A DNA stretch of 64,000 nucleotides from Pseudorhizobium pelagicum (GTDB lineage: Bacteria; Pseudomonadota; Alphaproteobacteria; Rhizobiales; Rhizobiaceae): positions 62,307 through 126,306 of the forward strand of contig JOKI01000002.1 of the NCBI GenBank assembly GCA_000722615.1, given 5' to 3'. The notes under the pieces were generated by a model. It saw nothing but the letters and a program-made list of their open reading frames with translations, was not told the DNA's origin and did not search any database. Both the position numbers and the translations under genes were made by a program. Position 1 is the first letter of the stretch; each line of letters begins with the position of its first letter. Shown piece after piece: positions 53,762-63,225 of this stretch.

Positions 53762-54943
53762 TCAAGGCGCCTCTTGAACCCGGCGAACCAGAAGCAGGGA
53801 GCCGATCGACACGGCGCCGAACAGGGCAAGCGTCGGACCGAGCCCCAGGGCGCTGCCGAGCTGGCCTGCCACCGGTGGGGCAATGACGCTGCCTGCGGCA
53901 TAGAGCATGAGGACGGCCGTGAAGCTTTCGGCGGGAATGTCGGGAAAGAGGCGCTGGCTCCAGAAGGAGTAGATCGCGCTGAGGCACATCACGCAGATCC
54001 CCTGCAGGGCGGCGGAAGCAAGGGTGCCCGCCCAGCTACCCGGCAGGAACCCCAGAAGCAGCAAAGAGGCAGCCGACCCGGAGAACAGGACCAGGAGCAC
54101 CATCCGCAGGCCACGCCTTTCGACGACATCGCCCGTGAAGAGACCGAGGCAGCCCGCCAGGCCGAAGGCGATGAACAGCACGGGACCGATCAGCTCGGAA
54201 GGGACGCCGGGGAGGCCGCCGGACTGGCTGATGTGTTCGATCCAGTAGGAGAGATAGGTGCCGTTCGTGGCGCCGAAGGAGAGAGCGAGGCCGTAGAGGG
54301 GAACGGCCTCACGGCGGCGAAGCCGCGAAAACTCCTTGCGGATGTCGACGCGGCGTCCATGCTCGAAGCCATCCTGCTTCGACAGGAGCAGCATCGGAAG
54401 GATCACGGCGATGGGCGCGATGGCGGCGAACGCCGCCCAGGCGATCCGCCACGACAATCCCCCGGCAGCTATGCCCATCGCGAGCACACCGGCGGCGATG
54501 ATCCCGAAGGTCGTTCCGGTGCTGACGATCGACAGGACGCGCCTGCGATACTGCTCCGGTACCGCCTGCTGCGTCATGCTGTTGAAAGGCGTCCAGGCAA
54601 AGCCGGCACTTGCAGAGGCGCAGGCGACCCCGAGGCTCAACACGGCCATTCCAGGAGCGAGCGCGGTGAGAGCAAAGCCGGCGACCGCAAAGCCCCCTCC
54701 GATCAAAAGTGGCAAGCGCGGGCCGAAGCGGGGCGTCAGCGAGCCGGTGACGAACAGGGCCAGAAGAAAGGCTGCGAAGCCCAGGCCCGCGATGGCGCCT
54801 GCCGTGCCGGCGCTGAAGGCGAATTCCTCCTTCAACTGAGGAAGAAACATGCCGTATGCCATGCGTCCAGGGCCGAAGGTGATGGCCGTGGCGACAAAGC
54901 CCACAATCGCAATCCGGTTTCGCTCGATCACACCATGCTCCAT
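53762..54943 (-). CDS. MFS transporter
   Basis: A 393-residue major facilitator with twelve hydrophobic segments. TFGPGRMAYGMFLPQLKEEF in the first segment, FVTGSLTPRFGPRLPLLIGG (the loop 2-3 motif) and WTPFNSMTQQAVPEQYRRRV near 120 are recognisable. The substrate is unknown. It is convergent with the Gre gene and divergent from the small gene at 55088. Confidence 0.9.
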   Translation of the reverse strand: MEHGVIERNRIAIVGFVATAITFGPGRMAYGMFLPQLKEEFAFSAGTAGAIAGLGFAAFLLALFVTGSLTPRFGPRLPLLIGGGFAVAGFALTALAPGMAVLSLGVACASASAGFAWTPFNSMTQQAVPEQYRRRVLSIVSTGTTFGIIAAGVLAMGIAAGGLSWRIAWAAFAAIAPIAVILPMLLLSKQDGFEHGRRVDIRKEFSRLRRREAVPLYGLALSFGATNGTYLSYWIEHISQSGGLPGVPSELIGPVLFIAFGLAGCLGLFTGDVVERRGLRMVLLVLFSGSAASLLLLGFLPGSWAGTLASAALQGICVMCLSAIYSFWSQRLFPDIPAESFTAVLMLYAAGSVIAPPVAGQLGSALGLGPTLALFGAVSIGSLLLVRRVQEAP

Positions 54944-55087
54944 GAACGCGTCAGATACGAGCCTGAATGGCTGCGAAAGGATCGCGTTCCCTGCAGCAAG
55001 CGAGAAGGCACCCCCGGCCGTTTGCTTCGACAGCGGCGTCAGGTTACATTTCCCAGACCCGAGGAGACGGGTGTGGAGGAGACATCG

Positions 55088-55462
55088 ATGAGACGTGCGT
55101 GGCCTGCGGAACTGCGATCGCTACTGGATGATGCCGAGGAGGTGATGCTGGATGTTCCGGTGTCCGAGCGGGCGGGCCGAGGCCGCCCGGAAGAGACCCA
55201 TCGGCCCGCCTTGCGGGTGCGCGTGACGCAGGAGGACTACCAGCGCATCTGGCCGCTGGCCGAGGCCCGCTACCGGCTGGACGGCAAATACGCAGGCAAG
55301 GCGGTGACCCTGATCACCAACAATCCCCATTACCACGCCTGGCATCCGGCCGATGGTGGCACGGTGGAAGCCACGTCCGACAGCGGTGCGCGCTATACGA
55401 TCAAATATGTCGTGGTGCATCTTCTTCTCGACGACGTGCGCGAGGAAGCGACGGCCGGCTAG
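55088..55462 (+). CDS. Small protein of unknown function
   Basis: A 124-residue protein I do not recognise. A basic N-terminal half (MRRAWPAELRSLLDDAEEVM, GRPEETHRPALRVRVTQEDY) is followed by a segment with aromatic and charged residues (ITNNPHYHAWHPADGGTVEA, YTIKYVVVHLLLDDVREEA). There is no signal or membrane segment. A strong GGAGGAG site precedes ATG 55088. The DoxX gene follows after 39 bases. Confidence 0.8.
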   Translation: MRRAWPAELRSLLDDAEEVMLDVPVSERAGRGRPEETHRPALRVRVTQEDYQRIWPLAEARYRLDGKYAGKAVTLITNNPHYHAWHPADGGTVEATSDSGARYTIKYVVVHLLLDDVREEATAG

Positions 55463-55501
55463 GGATGGCAGTCTGCCGTTGCTGAGAGGAGCCCGGCGGC
55501 C

Positions 55502-55963
55502 ATGGCGGGAACACATAACAAGGTCCTGCCGCGGACGGCCCGCCTGGAACGCTGGCGCGTCCGGTGCCGGTTGGCGCTCGCGGGCTTCTACGGCCTCGCG
55601 GGCGTCCTGCACCTGGCCGTGCCTGAGCCGTTTCTCGGCATCACCCCATCCTGGGTCCCGCAGCCCGAGGCGGTTATTGCCCTGACAGGCGTCAGCGAGA
55701 TCGCCGGCGCCATCGGTCTGCTGGTTCCCGCCGTCCGCACCTATGCGGCGGTCGGCCTGGCGCTCTATGCCGTCGGCGTCTTTCCCGCCAACATCAAGCA
55801 CGCCATCGACGCGCTAGGCGCCACCTCGGTCTCTCCGTGGCAGTGGCTCTACCATAGCCTGCGCCTGCCGCTGCAGCCGATCCTCGCCTGGCTGCCGCTG
55901 TTTGCCGCCGGACTGGTGTGGAAGGCGGGGAGGGGGAAGGCCCCTCCGCGAAAGTTGCCGTAA
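55502..55963 (+). CDS. DoxX-family membrane protein
   Basis: A 153-residue protein with four hydrophobic segments. The DoxX pattern is seen in FYGLAGVLHLAVPEPFLGIT, PEAVIALTGVSEIAGAIGLL and VGVFPANIKHAIDALG. DoxX relatives are small membrane oxidoreductase subunits or carriers; no function is deducible. It is convergent with the AraC gene, with a CGCAGG / CCTGCG hairpin (55965-55983) between them. Confidence 0.85.
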   Translation: MAGTHNKVLPRTARLERWRVRCRLALAGFYGLAGVLHLAVPEPFLGITPSWVPQPEAVIALTGVSEIAGAIGLLVPAVRTYAAVGLALYAVGVFPANIKHAIDALGATSVSPWQWLYHSLRLPLQPILAWLPLFAAGLVWKAGRGKAPPRKLP

Positions 55964-56011
55964 TCCGCAGGGAGAAAGCCTGCGACGCGAGGCAACGCCT
56001 CCGTTTCCCCC

Positions 56012-56938
56012 TCACGCCTCGACGTAGCGTCCCGGCTCCTGCTTGAGCCTTGTCACGTCCTGGATGGGCGGGGCGCCGAAGAGGCGGCGGTATTCGCGGC
56101 TGAACTGCGAGGGGCTGTCATAGCCGACGTGCTGGGCGGCGGTTGCGGCGTCATAGGCGTTGGCGAGGATCAGGCGGCGGGCCTCCTGCAGGCGCAGCTG
56201 CTTCTGGTACTGCAGCGGGCTCATCGCCGTCACATCGCGAAAATGCTGGTGCAGCGAGGAGGGGCTCATGCGTGCCTCCGCCGCAAGCTGCTCGATCGAG
56301 AAGGGGGCGGCATAGTGCTGGCGGATCCAGGCGATCGCGCGGTTGACCTGCTGCAGCCGGCTGTCGGGCATCAGCATGCGCCGCACCTTGTGGGCCTGCG
56401 GCCCGCGCAGCAGGCGGTACATCAGCTCCCGCTCGGCCAGTGGCGCCAGATAGGCGATGTCGTCGGGGCTATCGAGCAGGCGCAGCAGGCGCAGCGCCGA
56501 CTCGAGGAACTGCGGCGAGGTCTCGGCGAGGCAGATCGCCTTCGAGCAGATGCCGGCGGGCTCGGCTGCCGGCGGTGCGACTTCCATGATCATCGTGCCG
56601 AGCGCCGGCAGGTCGAGGTCGAGGCGGATGCAGAGGTAGGGTTTGTCTGGGCTCGCCTCGATGATCTGGCTGCTCACCGGCAGGTCGACGGAGACCACCA
56701 GATGCCGGGCCGGGCCATAGACATAGATCTCGTCGGCCAGCATCACCTGCTTGGAGCCCTGCACGATGATGCAGAGGGCCGGGTGCTGCAAGGTCTGGAG
56801 CGGCTGCGTGGTCGTGGAGAAACGGATCAGCGACAGGCGCGGAATGTCCGTGTCGAAGATCCCGTCGTCCCTGGTGTTTTGTGCAACGATGGCGGCGAGC
56901 TCATCGAGCTGAGGCAGAGCCGTTGGGGTGGCGAGCAT
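56012..56938 (-). CDS. AraC-family regulator (AraC_N type)
   Basis: A 308-residue regulator with an N-terminal AraC_N domain (HPALCIIVQGSKQVMLADEI, YGPARHLVVSVDLPVSSQI) and a C-terminal helix-turn-helix pair (LAAEARMSPSSLHQHFRDVT, AAQHVGYDSPSQFSREYRRL). Members often control a neighbouring alcohol or aldehyde reductase; here no such gene adjoins it. Divergent from the small protein gene at 57131 by 190 bases. Confidence 0.93.
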   Translation of the reverse strand: MLATPTALPQLDELAAIVAQNTRDDGIFDTDIPRLSLIRFSTTTQPLQTLQHPALCIIVQGSKQVMLADEIYVYGPARHLVVSVDLPVSSQIIEASPDKPYLCIRLDLDLPALGTMIMEVAPPAAEPAGICSKAICLAETSPQFLESALRLLRLLDSPDDIAYLAPLAERELMYRLLRGPQAHKVRRMLMPDSRLQQVNRAIAWIRQHYAAPFSIEQLAAEARMSPSSLHQHFRDVTAMSPLQYQKQLRLQEARRLILANAYDAATAAQHVGYDSPSQFSREYRRLFGAPPIQDVTRLKQEPGRYVEA

Positions 56939-57130
56939 CTAGATCTCCGAAATTTTCGGGGTATGTGACGTAGGTCTTGTACGCGCGTGCCGGCTTCAGG
57001 GAAAGCGTAATCTTGAACTTCTGGAGGATCGTGCAATCACTTCGGAGCTTCGGTCTACCGCCTGTTGCTGTTGATCGCCCATATACCGTCTCGTCCGAAC
57101 GAGCCAACCCGGACAGAAATGGAGATGGTG

Positions 57131-57280
57131 ATGGACAATTTCCAGCGTTTACTCGAAAGCCCCTTCCGCTGGCTCGCCAGCCTGCCCCTGCGGCTGGCCA
57201 GGCGGTTTGCCGGTGACCTCTGCGGCGCCCTGACCAAGCGGCGCCAGCAGGCGCTGCGCCGGAAGTACATGAATGGCTGA
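57131..57280 (+). CDS. 49-residue basic small protein
   Basis: A small protein MDNFQRLLESPFRWLASLPL followed by an arginine-rich amphipathic helix and a TKRRQQALRRKYMNG end. A GGAGATGGTG site precedes ATG 57131. Its stop codon overlaps the start of the Atu4866-family gene (ATGGCTGA at 57273-57280), so the two are translationally coupled. Amphipathic character suggests membrane-surface association. Confidence 0.55.
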   Translation: MDNFQRLLESPFRWLASLPLRLARRFAGDLCGALTKRRQQALRRKYMNG

Positions 57281-57620
57281 GCGGGCCGGTTCCAGGCACA
57301 TCGCGCTGGTCGCCATCACGGCGGCCTTCGTTTTCATCGTCGCGGTCACGGCCTTTGCCGGCGAGCAACAGCAGGAGATCTCCATGAGCAACCACCCCTA
57401 TGTCGGCCTCTGGATCACCAAGGACGAGCACATCCGCCACGAGCTTCTGGCGAACGGCCGCTATATCGAGGCGCGCGGCAACCGGGAGCGGGCCTACACG
57501 GGCGAGTATCGGGTGAACGGCAACCACATCGACTACAAGGACGACACCGGCTTCCTCGCCGACGGGGAGTTCCGCAAGGACGTGCTTTATCACGCGGGGA
57601 TGGAGCTGGTGCGGGGGTGA
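57273..57620 (+). CDS. Atu4866-family protein with N-terminal membrane segment
   Basis: A 115-residue protein. Residues ~10-28 are hydrophobic (HIALVAITAAFVFIVAVTAF) and serve as signal or anchor. The rest, from NHPYVGLWITKDEHIRHELL through NRERAYTGEYRVNGNHIDYK and DDTGFLADGEFRKDVLYHAG, matches the Atu4866 family named after an Agrobacterium protein of lipocalin-like fold. Function unknown. It overlaps the 49-residue gene upstream. Confidence 0.85.
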   Translation: MAERAGSRHIALVAITAAFVFIVAVTAFAGEQQQEISMSNHPYVGLWITKDEHIRHELLANGRYIEARGNRERAYTGEYRVNGNHIDYKDDTGFLADGEFRKDVLYHAGMELVRG

Positions 57621-57668
57621 GTTGGGGCGGATTGATACCCCCCAGGGGATGTATTATCTTCAGCGTCA

Positions 57669-58093
57669 ATGAAGCGCGTTGTGCTTGACACGAATGTTTT
57701 GGCGGCTGGCTTCCGGAGCCGTAAGGTGCGTCCTTCGCGGTTCTTCAAATCGTGGCGAGCCGTCAGATCATGCCAATCGTCACCGTCGCTCTGTATCTCG
57801 AGTATGAGGCTGTGCTCAAGCGCGAGGAACAAGCAGCTGTTCATGGTATGACATCAACGGAAGTGGACAGAGCGTTGGCGGGTTTTCTGACCTTGGCGGA
57901 GATGATCGACGTTCGTTACCGTTGGCGGCCAAAGCTGTCCGATCCGAAGGACGAGCTTGTCTTTGAAGCGGCTGTAAACGGGCGAGCCGATGCTCTGGTG
58001 ACGCATAACGTTCGCGACTTTGCGCAAGCGAAGGACGAGTTTGGACTTCGTGTGATGCGGCCAAGGGAGTTGTTGGAGGAACTGAGGACATGA
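57669..58093 (+). pseudogene. PIN-domain toxin gene with a frameshift
   Basis: The first frame gives MKRVVLDTNVLAAGFRSRKV, the N-terminus of a PIN-domain ribonuclease with its first catalytic Asp. After about 57725 the protein continues in another frame: LQIVASRQIMPIVTVALYLE, EMIDVRYRWRPKLSDPKDEL and ADALVTHNVRDF, which hold the remaining acidic residues. Adding one G to the GG at 57725-57726 would restore SRKGASFAVLQIVASRQIM and a whole PIN protein. It overlaps the antitoxin start by four bases. The toxin is inactive if the shift is real. Confidence 0.85.
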
Positions 58094-58371
58094 GCAGCAA
58101 TACCTATCCCTTGAAGCTTCCTGCTTCCATCAAGGCTGCCGCTACCCGACTGGCCAAGGAGGACGGCGTGTCGCTCAATCAGTGGATCGCCTCAGCCGTT
58201 GCCCAGAAAGTCGGTGCGGTCGAAACCGCTGCCGAATTTCTCGGCAAGCGGACAGCGAATGCCACGCCAGACGACTTCAGCAAGGCACTGGAGAGCGTCC
58301 CCGGCAATCCGCCCATGAACGGCGACGAATTGCCCGAAGGTTGGACCAAGCCCCAGGGCGACAAGGCGTAG
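58090..58371 (+). CDS. HicB-like ribbon-helix-helix antitoxin
   Basis: A 93-residue protein. YPLKLPASIKAAATRLAKED and GVSLNQWIASAVAQKVGAVE form a ribbon-helix-helix of the Arc/HicB type, followed by an acidic tail that may neutralise the toxin. It overlaps the PIN gene upstream (ATGA at 58090-58093). The order toxin first, antitoxin second is unusual for VapBC but known for PIN/HicB-type pairs in rhizobia. It is intact although its toxin is frameshifted. Confidence 0.85.
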   Translation: MSSNTYPLKLPASIKAAATRLAKEDGVSLNQWIASAVAQKVGAVETAAEFLGKRTANATPDDFSKALESVPGNPPMNGDELPEGWTKPQGDKA

Positions 58372-58375
58372 CCAT

Positions 58376-60076
58376 TCACCCGATCAACTCGAACCTGTCC
58401 ACGTCCACCATGCCCCTGTCCGAAATCTTCAGGTGCGGGATGACCGGCAACGGCAGGAAAGCGACCTGGAGGAAGGGTTCTTCCAGCGTGGTGCCCAGCG
58501 CATAGGCGCATTGGCGAAGGCCATGGAGGGTGTCCCGCACCACCTCGTAGGGCTCGAGGCTCATCAGGCCCGCCACCGGCAGGGCGATCTCGCCGGTCAC
58601 CTTGCCATCCTCGACGACGACGAAGCCGCCGTTGATCTCGCCGAGGCGGTTGGCGGCGAGCGCCATGTCGTCCTCCGAGACCCCGACGACGCAGATGTTG
58701 TGGCTGTCGTGGCCGACGGTGGAGGCGATCGCGCCCTTCTTCAGCCCGAAACCCTGGACGAAGCCGTTGGCGTGGTTGCCGTTCTTGCCATGGCGCTCGA
58801 TGACGGCGACCTTGATGATGTCGCGGTCGAGATCGACGCCGGCTTGGTTGCCGGCGGCCGGCAGGCGAAAGCGGCGGTGCTCGGTGATGATCTTGCCGGG
58901 GATGACGCCCATCACCGGCGTTTCGTTCTCGCTGAAGGGCACGCCGAAGTGCATGGCCTGGACGGGGCGTGCCTTGACGCTGTCGAGCCCGACCGGGGCG
59001 ACCGGCTTGCGGGTGGCAAAGAGGTCGTCAGTGACGCGGCGGCCGGCGGAAAAGACCATCTCTGCCTTGCAGTTTTCCAGGCTGTCGAGGACGACGAGAT
59101 CGGCACGCCAGCCGGGGGCGACGAGGCCGCGGTCGCGCAGGCCGAAGGCGCGGGCGGCGGAGATGGAGGCGGCCCGGTAGATCGCCAGCGGCTCGACGCC
59201 ATGGGCGATCGCCGTGCGGATCATATAGTCGAGGTGGCCGTGCTCGGCGATGTCGAGCGGGTTGCGGTCATCGGTGCAGAGCGCCAGGAAGGGCGACAGG
59301 CGTTCGGTGATGATCGGCATCAGGGCGTGGAGATCCTTGGAGACGGAGCCTTCGCGCACCAGGATGTGCATGCCCTTGCGGATCTTCTCCATGGCTTCGT
59401 CTGCCGTCGTGCATTCGTGCTCGGTGCGGATGCCCGCCGACAGGTAGCCGTTCAGGTCGTTGCCGCGCAGAAGCGGCGCGTGGCCATCGATGTGGTCGCC
59501 GTAGAAGGCGTCGAGCTTGGCGAGGCAGCCCGGATCCTTGTGGATGACGCCCGGGAAGTTCATGAATTCCGCAAGGCCGATGACCTTCGGATGGTCGCGG
59601 AAAGGCAGAAGCTTTTCGATCGGCAGATCGGCGCCGGCGGTTTCCAGATGGGTCGCCGGCACGCAGGAGGAGAGCTGGACGCGGATGTCCATGATCGTCT
59701 GCTCAGCCGAATCGAGGAAGAAGCGGATGCCCTCTTCGCCCAGCACATTGGCGATCTCGTGCGGATCGCAGATGGCGGTGGTGACGCCATAGGGGAGGAC
59801 GCAGCGGTCGAATTCATGCGGCGTGACCAGCGAGCTTTCGATGTGCAGGTGGGTATCGATGAAGCCGGGGACGATGATCCTGCCGGTCACATCGATCTCG
59901 GTGTCGCCCACATAGCTGCCGCCGGTGCCGACGATGCGGTCGCCGCAGATGGCGATGTCGGAGGCGACGAGCTCGCCGGTGACGAGGTCGAAGAAGCGTG
60001 CGCCCTTCAAGACGATGTCGGCCGGGATGCGGCCGGTGCCCTGGTCGATCAGCCGTTCGAGGCGGTTGCTCATCAT
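58376..60076 (-). CDS. ade: Adenine deaminase
   Basis: A 566-residue amidohydrolase that converts adenine to hypoxanthine. [20 protein letters not shown] near residue 66 and [20 protein letters not shown] near 104 carry metal ligands. [20 protein letters not shown] near 268 and [16 protein letters not shown]-like segment near 452 are Ade-specific. Its product feeds the xanthine dehydrogenase encoded 50 kb away. The stop is four bases from the end of the antitoxin gene, so the two are convergent. Confidence 0.95.
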   Translation of the reverse strand: MMSNRLERLIDQGTGRIPADIVLKGARFFDLVTGELVASDIAICGDRIVGTGGSYVGDTEIDVTGRIIVPGFIDTHLHIESSLVTPHEFDRCVLPYGVTTAICDPHEIANVLGEEGIRFFLDSAEQTIMDIRVQLSSCVPATHLETAGADLPIEKLLPFRDHPKVIGLAEFMNFPGVIHKDPGCLAKLDAFYGDHIDGHAPLLRGNDLNGYLSAGIRTEHECTTADEAMEKIRKGMHILVREGSVSKDLHALMPIITERLSPFLALCTDDRNPLDIAEHGHLDYMIRTAIAHGVEPLAIYRAASISAARAFGLRDRGLVAPGWRADLVVLDSLENCKAEMVFSAGRRVTDDLFATRKPVAPVGLDSVKARPVQAMHFGVPFSENETPVMGVIPGKIITEHRRFRLPAAGNQAGVDLDRDIIKVAVIERHGKNGNHANGFVQGFGLKKGAIASTVGHDSHNICVVGVSEDDMALAANRLGEINGGFVVVEDGKVTGEIALPVAGLMSLEPYEVVRDTLHGLRQCAYALGTTLEEPFLQVAFLPLPVIPHLKISDRGMVDVDRFELIG

Positions 60077-60179
60077 CGATCTCCGAATCCATTGCTTCGG
60101 GAAACTCTATCCCTATGAGCAGAGAAGGGGAAACCCTTGTGCCTGCTGCCGTTTGGGGAAGGCGCTATAAGGGCGAGCG

Positions 60180-61721
60180 CTAGATGCTTTTTTCGATCAG
60201 GAAGCGGGCGACGGTTTCAAGCGCCGTTACCCAGGCCGGCTCCTTGTCGACGAGGATGTGATTGCGGCTGTCGATCGGCACGAAATGGGCATCGGGAATG
60301 CCCGAGGCCAGTGCGCGGCCGAGCTCCAGCGGGATGCGCTGGTCGTGCCTGCTGTGAAGAACAATCGTCGGTGCCCGGACTTCGGCCAGCCGATGGCGGA
60401 CGTCGATGTAGCCGAAGGCATCCTGGAAGCGGGCGGCGTTCTTCGGCGAGGTCGTCTGGCGCTGGAATTCGTCGAACCAGTCGAGGTCTTCGGCGCTGGC
60501 ATCGGGCATGAAGGTCTTGGAAAAGATGTGGCGATAGGCGGGATTGTCGGTGCCCCAGCCGAGCTCCGTCAGCGTCAGCACCGCCTCGCGCCGGGCCTGT
60601 TCCTCGGCACTGGCGGTATGACGCCAGCCGGCGGCATAGCCGCTGACCAGGATCAGGCCGCTCACCCTTTCGGGATGGCGCACAGCATATTCGATCGACA
60701 CGGCGGCACCCTGGGAAATGCCGAGCAGCGGGAAGCGTTCGAGCTTTAACTTGTCCGCCACCACCTCCAGATCCTCGACGAAGGCGTCGAAGCTCAGGTC
60801 ATTCACCTCCCAGTCGGAAAGGCCGCAGCCGCGCTCGTCATAGCGAATGAAGGTGCGCTGCTGGGCAATGGCGGCAAAGCTGCGGCCCCAGATCGGGCTC
60901 GACCAGTCGAACTCGAGATGGTTGAGCCAGTTGGCGGCCTTCAACAGCGGCGGCCCGGTGCCGATCGTCGCATAGGCGATCTTGGTGCCATCGGGAATGT
61001 CGCAAAAGCCGATGCGCTGGTTGCGAAGCGCCCGGCTTCTGGCGGTGATGCGCGGTGGCCTCTGCTGTCGCTCAGGTGAGGCTTGCGGACTGGCGACAAC
61101 GGCTGCCGCGACCCGCGCGGCCTCGGCTGCGGATCGTTCGAAGGCTCCGGCGTTTTCCGGGTCGACCTCGCGCCAGAGCCGTAGCCATTTCTGTGCGGCG
61201 GCCGAAGTCGCATGGGGGAGTTTTGCCAGCCGCTTCAGCACCTCGGCGCGTGCGGCCTCGGCATCCTCGCGTTCGGCGACGAGCCAAGCGTCGAACCGGT
61301 CGTCGCCGGCGCCGTCGAGCCCGTCGAGCAGGACAAGCGAAAGTTCCTGCGCCATCGCTTCCAGCCGCATCGATTCAACCGGTTCGGCATCCGGTCGCAA
61401 TGCGGCGTGGATGTCGCGAATATCCACCTGCGTCCCTTCGAGGTCGAAGTGAACCCGCTCGCGGTCGGCGACAATACGGGAGCGGCCCGGCGTATCGACG
61501 ATCTTTCGAAGCTTGGTCAGTGCCCAGCGCAGGGCAGCCTTTGGATCGTCCGGCACATCCCACAGCAGTTCGCACAGCCGCTCCCGGCGATGTGGTCGTC
61601 CGGTTGCAACAAGAAACGACAACAGCGCGCGCGCTTTCCTGGACGCCGGAAGTTCAACTTCGCGATCTCCAAGTGTGACGCGTAACTCGCCAAGCAGCGA
61701 AATCCGGACTTCTTCCGGCAT
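60180..61721 (-). CDS. Winged-helix/BTAD activator fused to an alpha/beta hydrolase
   Basis: A 513-residue fusion. Residues ~1-100 are an OmpR-type winged helix as in SARP activators (VRISLLGELRVTLGDREVEL, LCELLWDVPDDPKAALRWAL), without a receiver domain. Residues ~105-200 look like a bacterial transcriptional activation (BTAD) helical region. A linker leads to an alpha/beta hydrolase at ~235-513 with FPLLGISQGAAVSIEYAVRH (nucleophile Ser), VLHSRHDQRIP (Asp) and IDSRNHILVDKEP (His). The hydrolase part could sense or destroy an effector. It is divergent from the P450 gene. Confidence 0.88.
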   Translation of the reverse strand: MPEEVRISLLGELRVTLGDREVELPASRKARALLSFLVATGRPHRRERLCELLWDVPDDPKAALRWALTKLRKIVDTPGRSRIVADRERVHFDLEGTQVDIRDIHAALRPDAEPVESMRLEAMAQELSLVLLDGLDGAGDDRFDAWLVAEREDAEAARAEVLKRLAKLPHATSAAAQKWLRLWREVDPENAGAFERSAAEAARVAAAVVASPQASPERQQRPPRITARSRALRNQRIGFCDIPDGTKIAYATIGTGPPLLKAANWLNHLEFDWSSPIWGRSFAAIAQQRTFIRYDERGCGLSDWEVNDLSFDAFVEDLEVVADKLKLERFPLLGISQGAAVSIEYAVRHPERVSGLILVSGYAAGWRHTASAEEQARREAVLTLTELGWGTDNPAYRHIFSKTFMPDASAEDLDWFDEFQRQTTSPKNAARFQDAFGYIDVRHRLAEVRAPTIVLHSRHDQRIPLELGRALASGIPDAHFVPIDSRNHILVDKEPAWVTALETVARFLIEKSI

Positions 61722-61786
61722 TAATTAGCCCACTCTGATGTATTGAAATGACGATTCAACGAACTCCGCTATCAATACCACCTGCG

Positions 61787-61808
61787 TGACAACGGTGACA
61801 ACAACGGT
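61787..61808. promoter_or_regulatory. Direct repeats between the activator-hydrolase and P450 genes
   Basis: TGACAACGG at 61787 is followed directly by TGACAACAACGGT at 61796-61808. The TGACAA units are nine bases apart and the ACAACGGT units 12 bases apart. SARP-type winged-helix activators bind direct repeats near the -35 region, so this is a candidate site for the divergent fusion protein. It is 105 bases upstream of the P450 start. Confidence 0.45.
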
Positions 61809-61912
61809 AGCCGAAGACATGGGCGTCACTCGAAACAATGCATCGTGGCAATCGGGCAGCTCAGACTGAGCTCCGACTGAAATTCGCTGCGGTCTGCCGA
61901 TGGAGCATGACC

Positions 61913-63130
61913 ATGAACTTACACGCATCGACACCCGCGCAAAGCCCGCTCGTGGTCGATCCATTCCAGCTGATGGACGATCCGCATGCGCGATTTGCAG
62001 CACTTCGCGAAGATCATCCCGTCATCAAGCTGGGCGAGGGCCATTTCATGGCGCTCAGGGCCTCGGATGTGCTCTCATTGCTGAACGATCCACGCACCGT
62101 GCAGATTGAAGGTGCGGATTATGTGCACCTGACCCGTATTCCCGAGGGCTTCACGTCGAGGCTGATGAAAGACACGATGCTGTTCAGCAACAGCGATGCG
62201 CATTGTGCCAAGCGTAGCCTGTTTGCGCGTTCGTTCGCATTCGCCAGCATGCGCTCGGCACAGCCCAAAATTCGTGCGGTTGCGGATGCCATGGTCGCAC
62301 GACTGCCGCGCGGTGAAACCGTCGACATCTCGGAGCAGATGGCGGCGCGCCTGCCAGCCCTCATGATCGCCTCGATCCTCGGCCTTCCGGAATCGGAAGT
62401 CGATACCTTCGTTCTTCATGCCAACAATCTGGCCCGTGCCGTCTCGCCAATCTATCCGCTGGCGGATCATGAGCGTATCGAGGCTGCGGCTGAAGGGCTC
62501 TATCACTATATCGAGGAACACCTTCGTCGCCGCCTGGCACGCCCTCAGCAGGATCTCCTTTCCGCCTTGGCCTCGAGCTGGAAGGTCGATCCGATGATCC
62601 CCTTCGAGAACCTGGTGCATCAGGTGATGACGATCGTCATCGGCGGCACGGATACGACAAGGGTGGCCTTTCCGACGCTGGTTGCGCTTCTGGCCCAGCA
62701 TCCGCAGCAATGGGCCGCACTTCGTGCCAATCCGGATCTTGCAGCCGGCGCCGTCGCGGAAGCACTTCGCTACGAGCCGGCAGTGGCGTCGGTGCCGCGC
62801 TTCACCCTCGGGCCGGTCGGAGTGGGCGGCATTGCCGTGCCACCGGGGGTCATGCTGCGCGTCAGCATCATGTCGGCGATGCGCGATCCAGAGCTTTATG
62901 CCGATCCGGATGTCTTCAATATCGAGCGCACAGATCATCCCCGCCTGCACACCGCTTTCGGTCTCGGGCCGCATCGCTGCATCGGCGAAATGCTGGCCCG
63001 GCTCGAACTGCAGGAAGCGCTGGGTGCGCTCTCGGCCGCTTTCTCCAGCATCGCGCTGGAGGAAAAACCACGGATGACCGGCTTCGGCGGCATCCGGCAG
63101 ATCACGCCGGTGCGCGTGACTCTGCATTAA
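61913..63130 (+). CDS. Cytochrome P450
   Basis: A 405-residue bacterial P450. The I-helix segment VIGGTDTTRVAFPTLVALLA near 243, the ExxR motif in VAEALRYEPAVASV near 285 and the haem loop FGLGPHRCIGEMLARLELQE near 345 (Cys as haem ligand) are intact. It needs an external reductase, none of which is nearby. The substrate is unknown. ATG 61913 is chosen because GGAG lies eight bases upstream; ATG 61907 is too close to it. Divergent from the activator-hydrolase fusion and 95 bases before the STAS gene. Confidence 0.95.
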   Translation: MNLHASTPAQSPLVVDPFQLMDDPHARFAALREDHPVIKLGEGHFMALRASDVLSLLNDPRTVQIEGADYVHLTRIPEGFTSRLMKDTMLFSNSDAHCAKRSLFARSFAFASMRSAQPKIRAVADAMVARLPRGETVDISEQMAARLPALMIASILGLPESEVDTFVLHANNLARAVSPIYPLADHERIEAAAEGLYHYIEEHLRRRLARPQQDLLSALASSWKVDPMIPFENLVHQVMTIVIGGTDTTRVAFPTLVALLAQHPQQWAALRANPDLAAGAVAEALRYEPAVASVPRFTLGPVGVGGIAVPPGVMLRVSIMSAMRDPELYADPDVFNIERTDHPRLHTAFGLGPHRCIGEMLARLELQEALGALSAAFSSIALEEKPRMTGFGGIRQITPVRVTLH

Positions 63131-63225
63131 CGAGGAAACGAACGACACGAAGCACCGCCAAGACCCCCACTCCGGTGGCGGATGGATGCGAAAAGCTTCG
63201 GCGATCAGGTGAAGGAAACACAACC

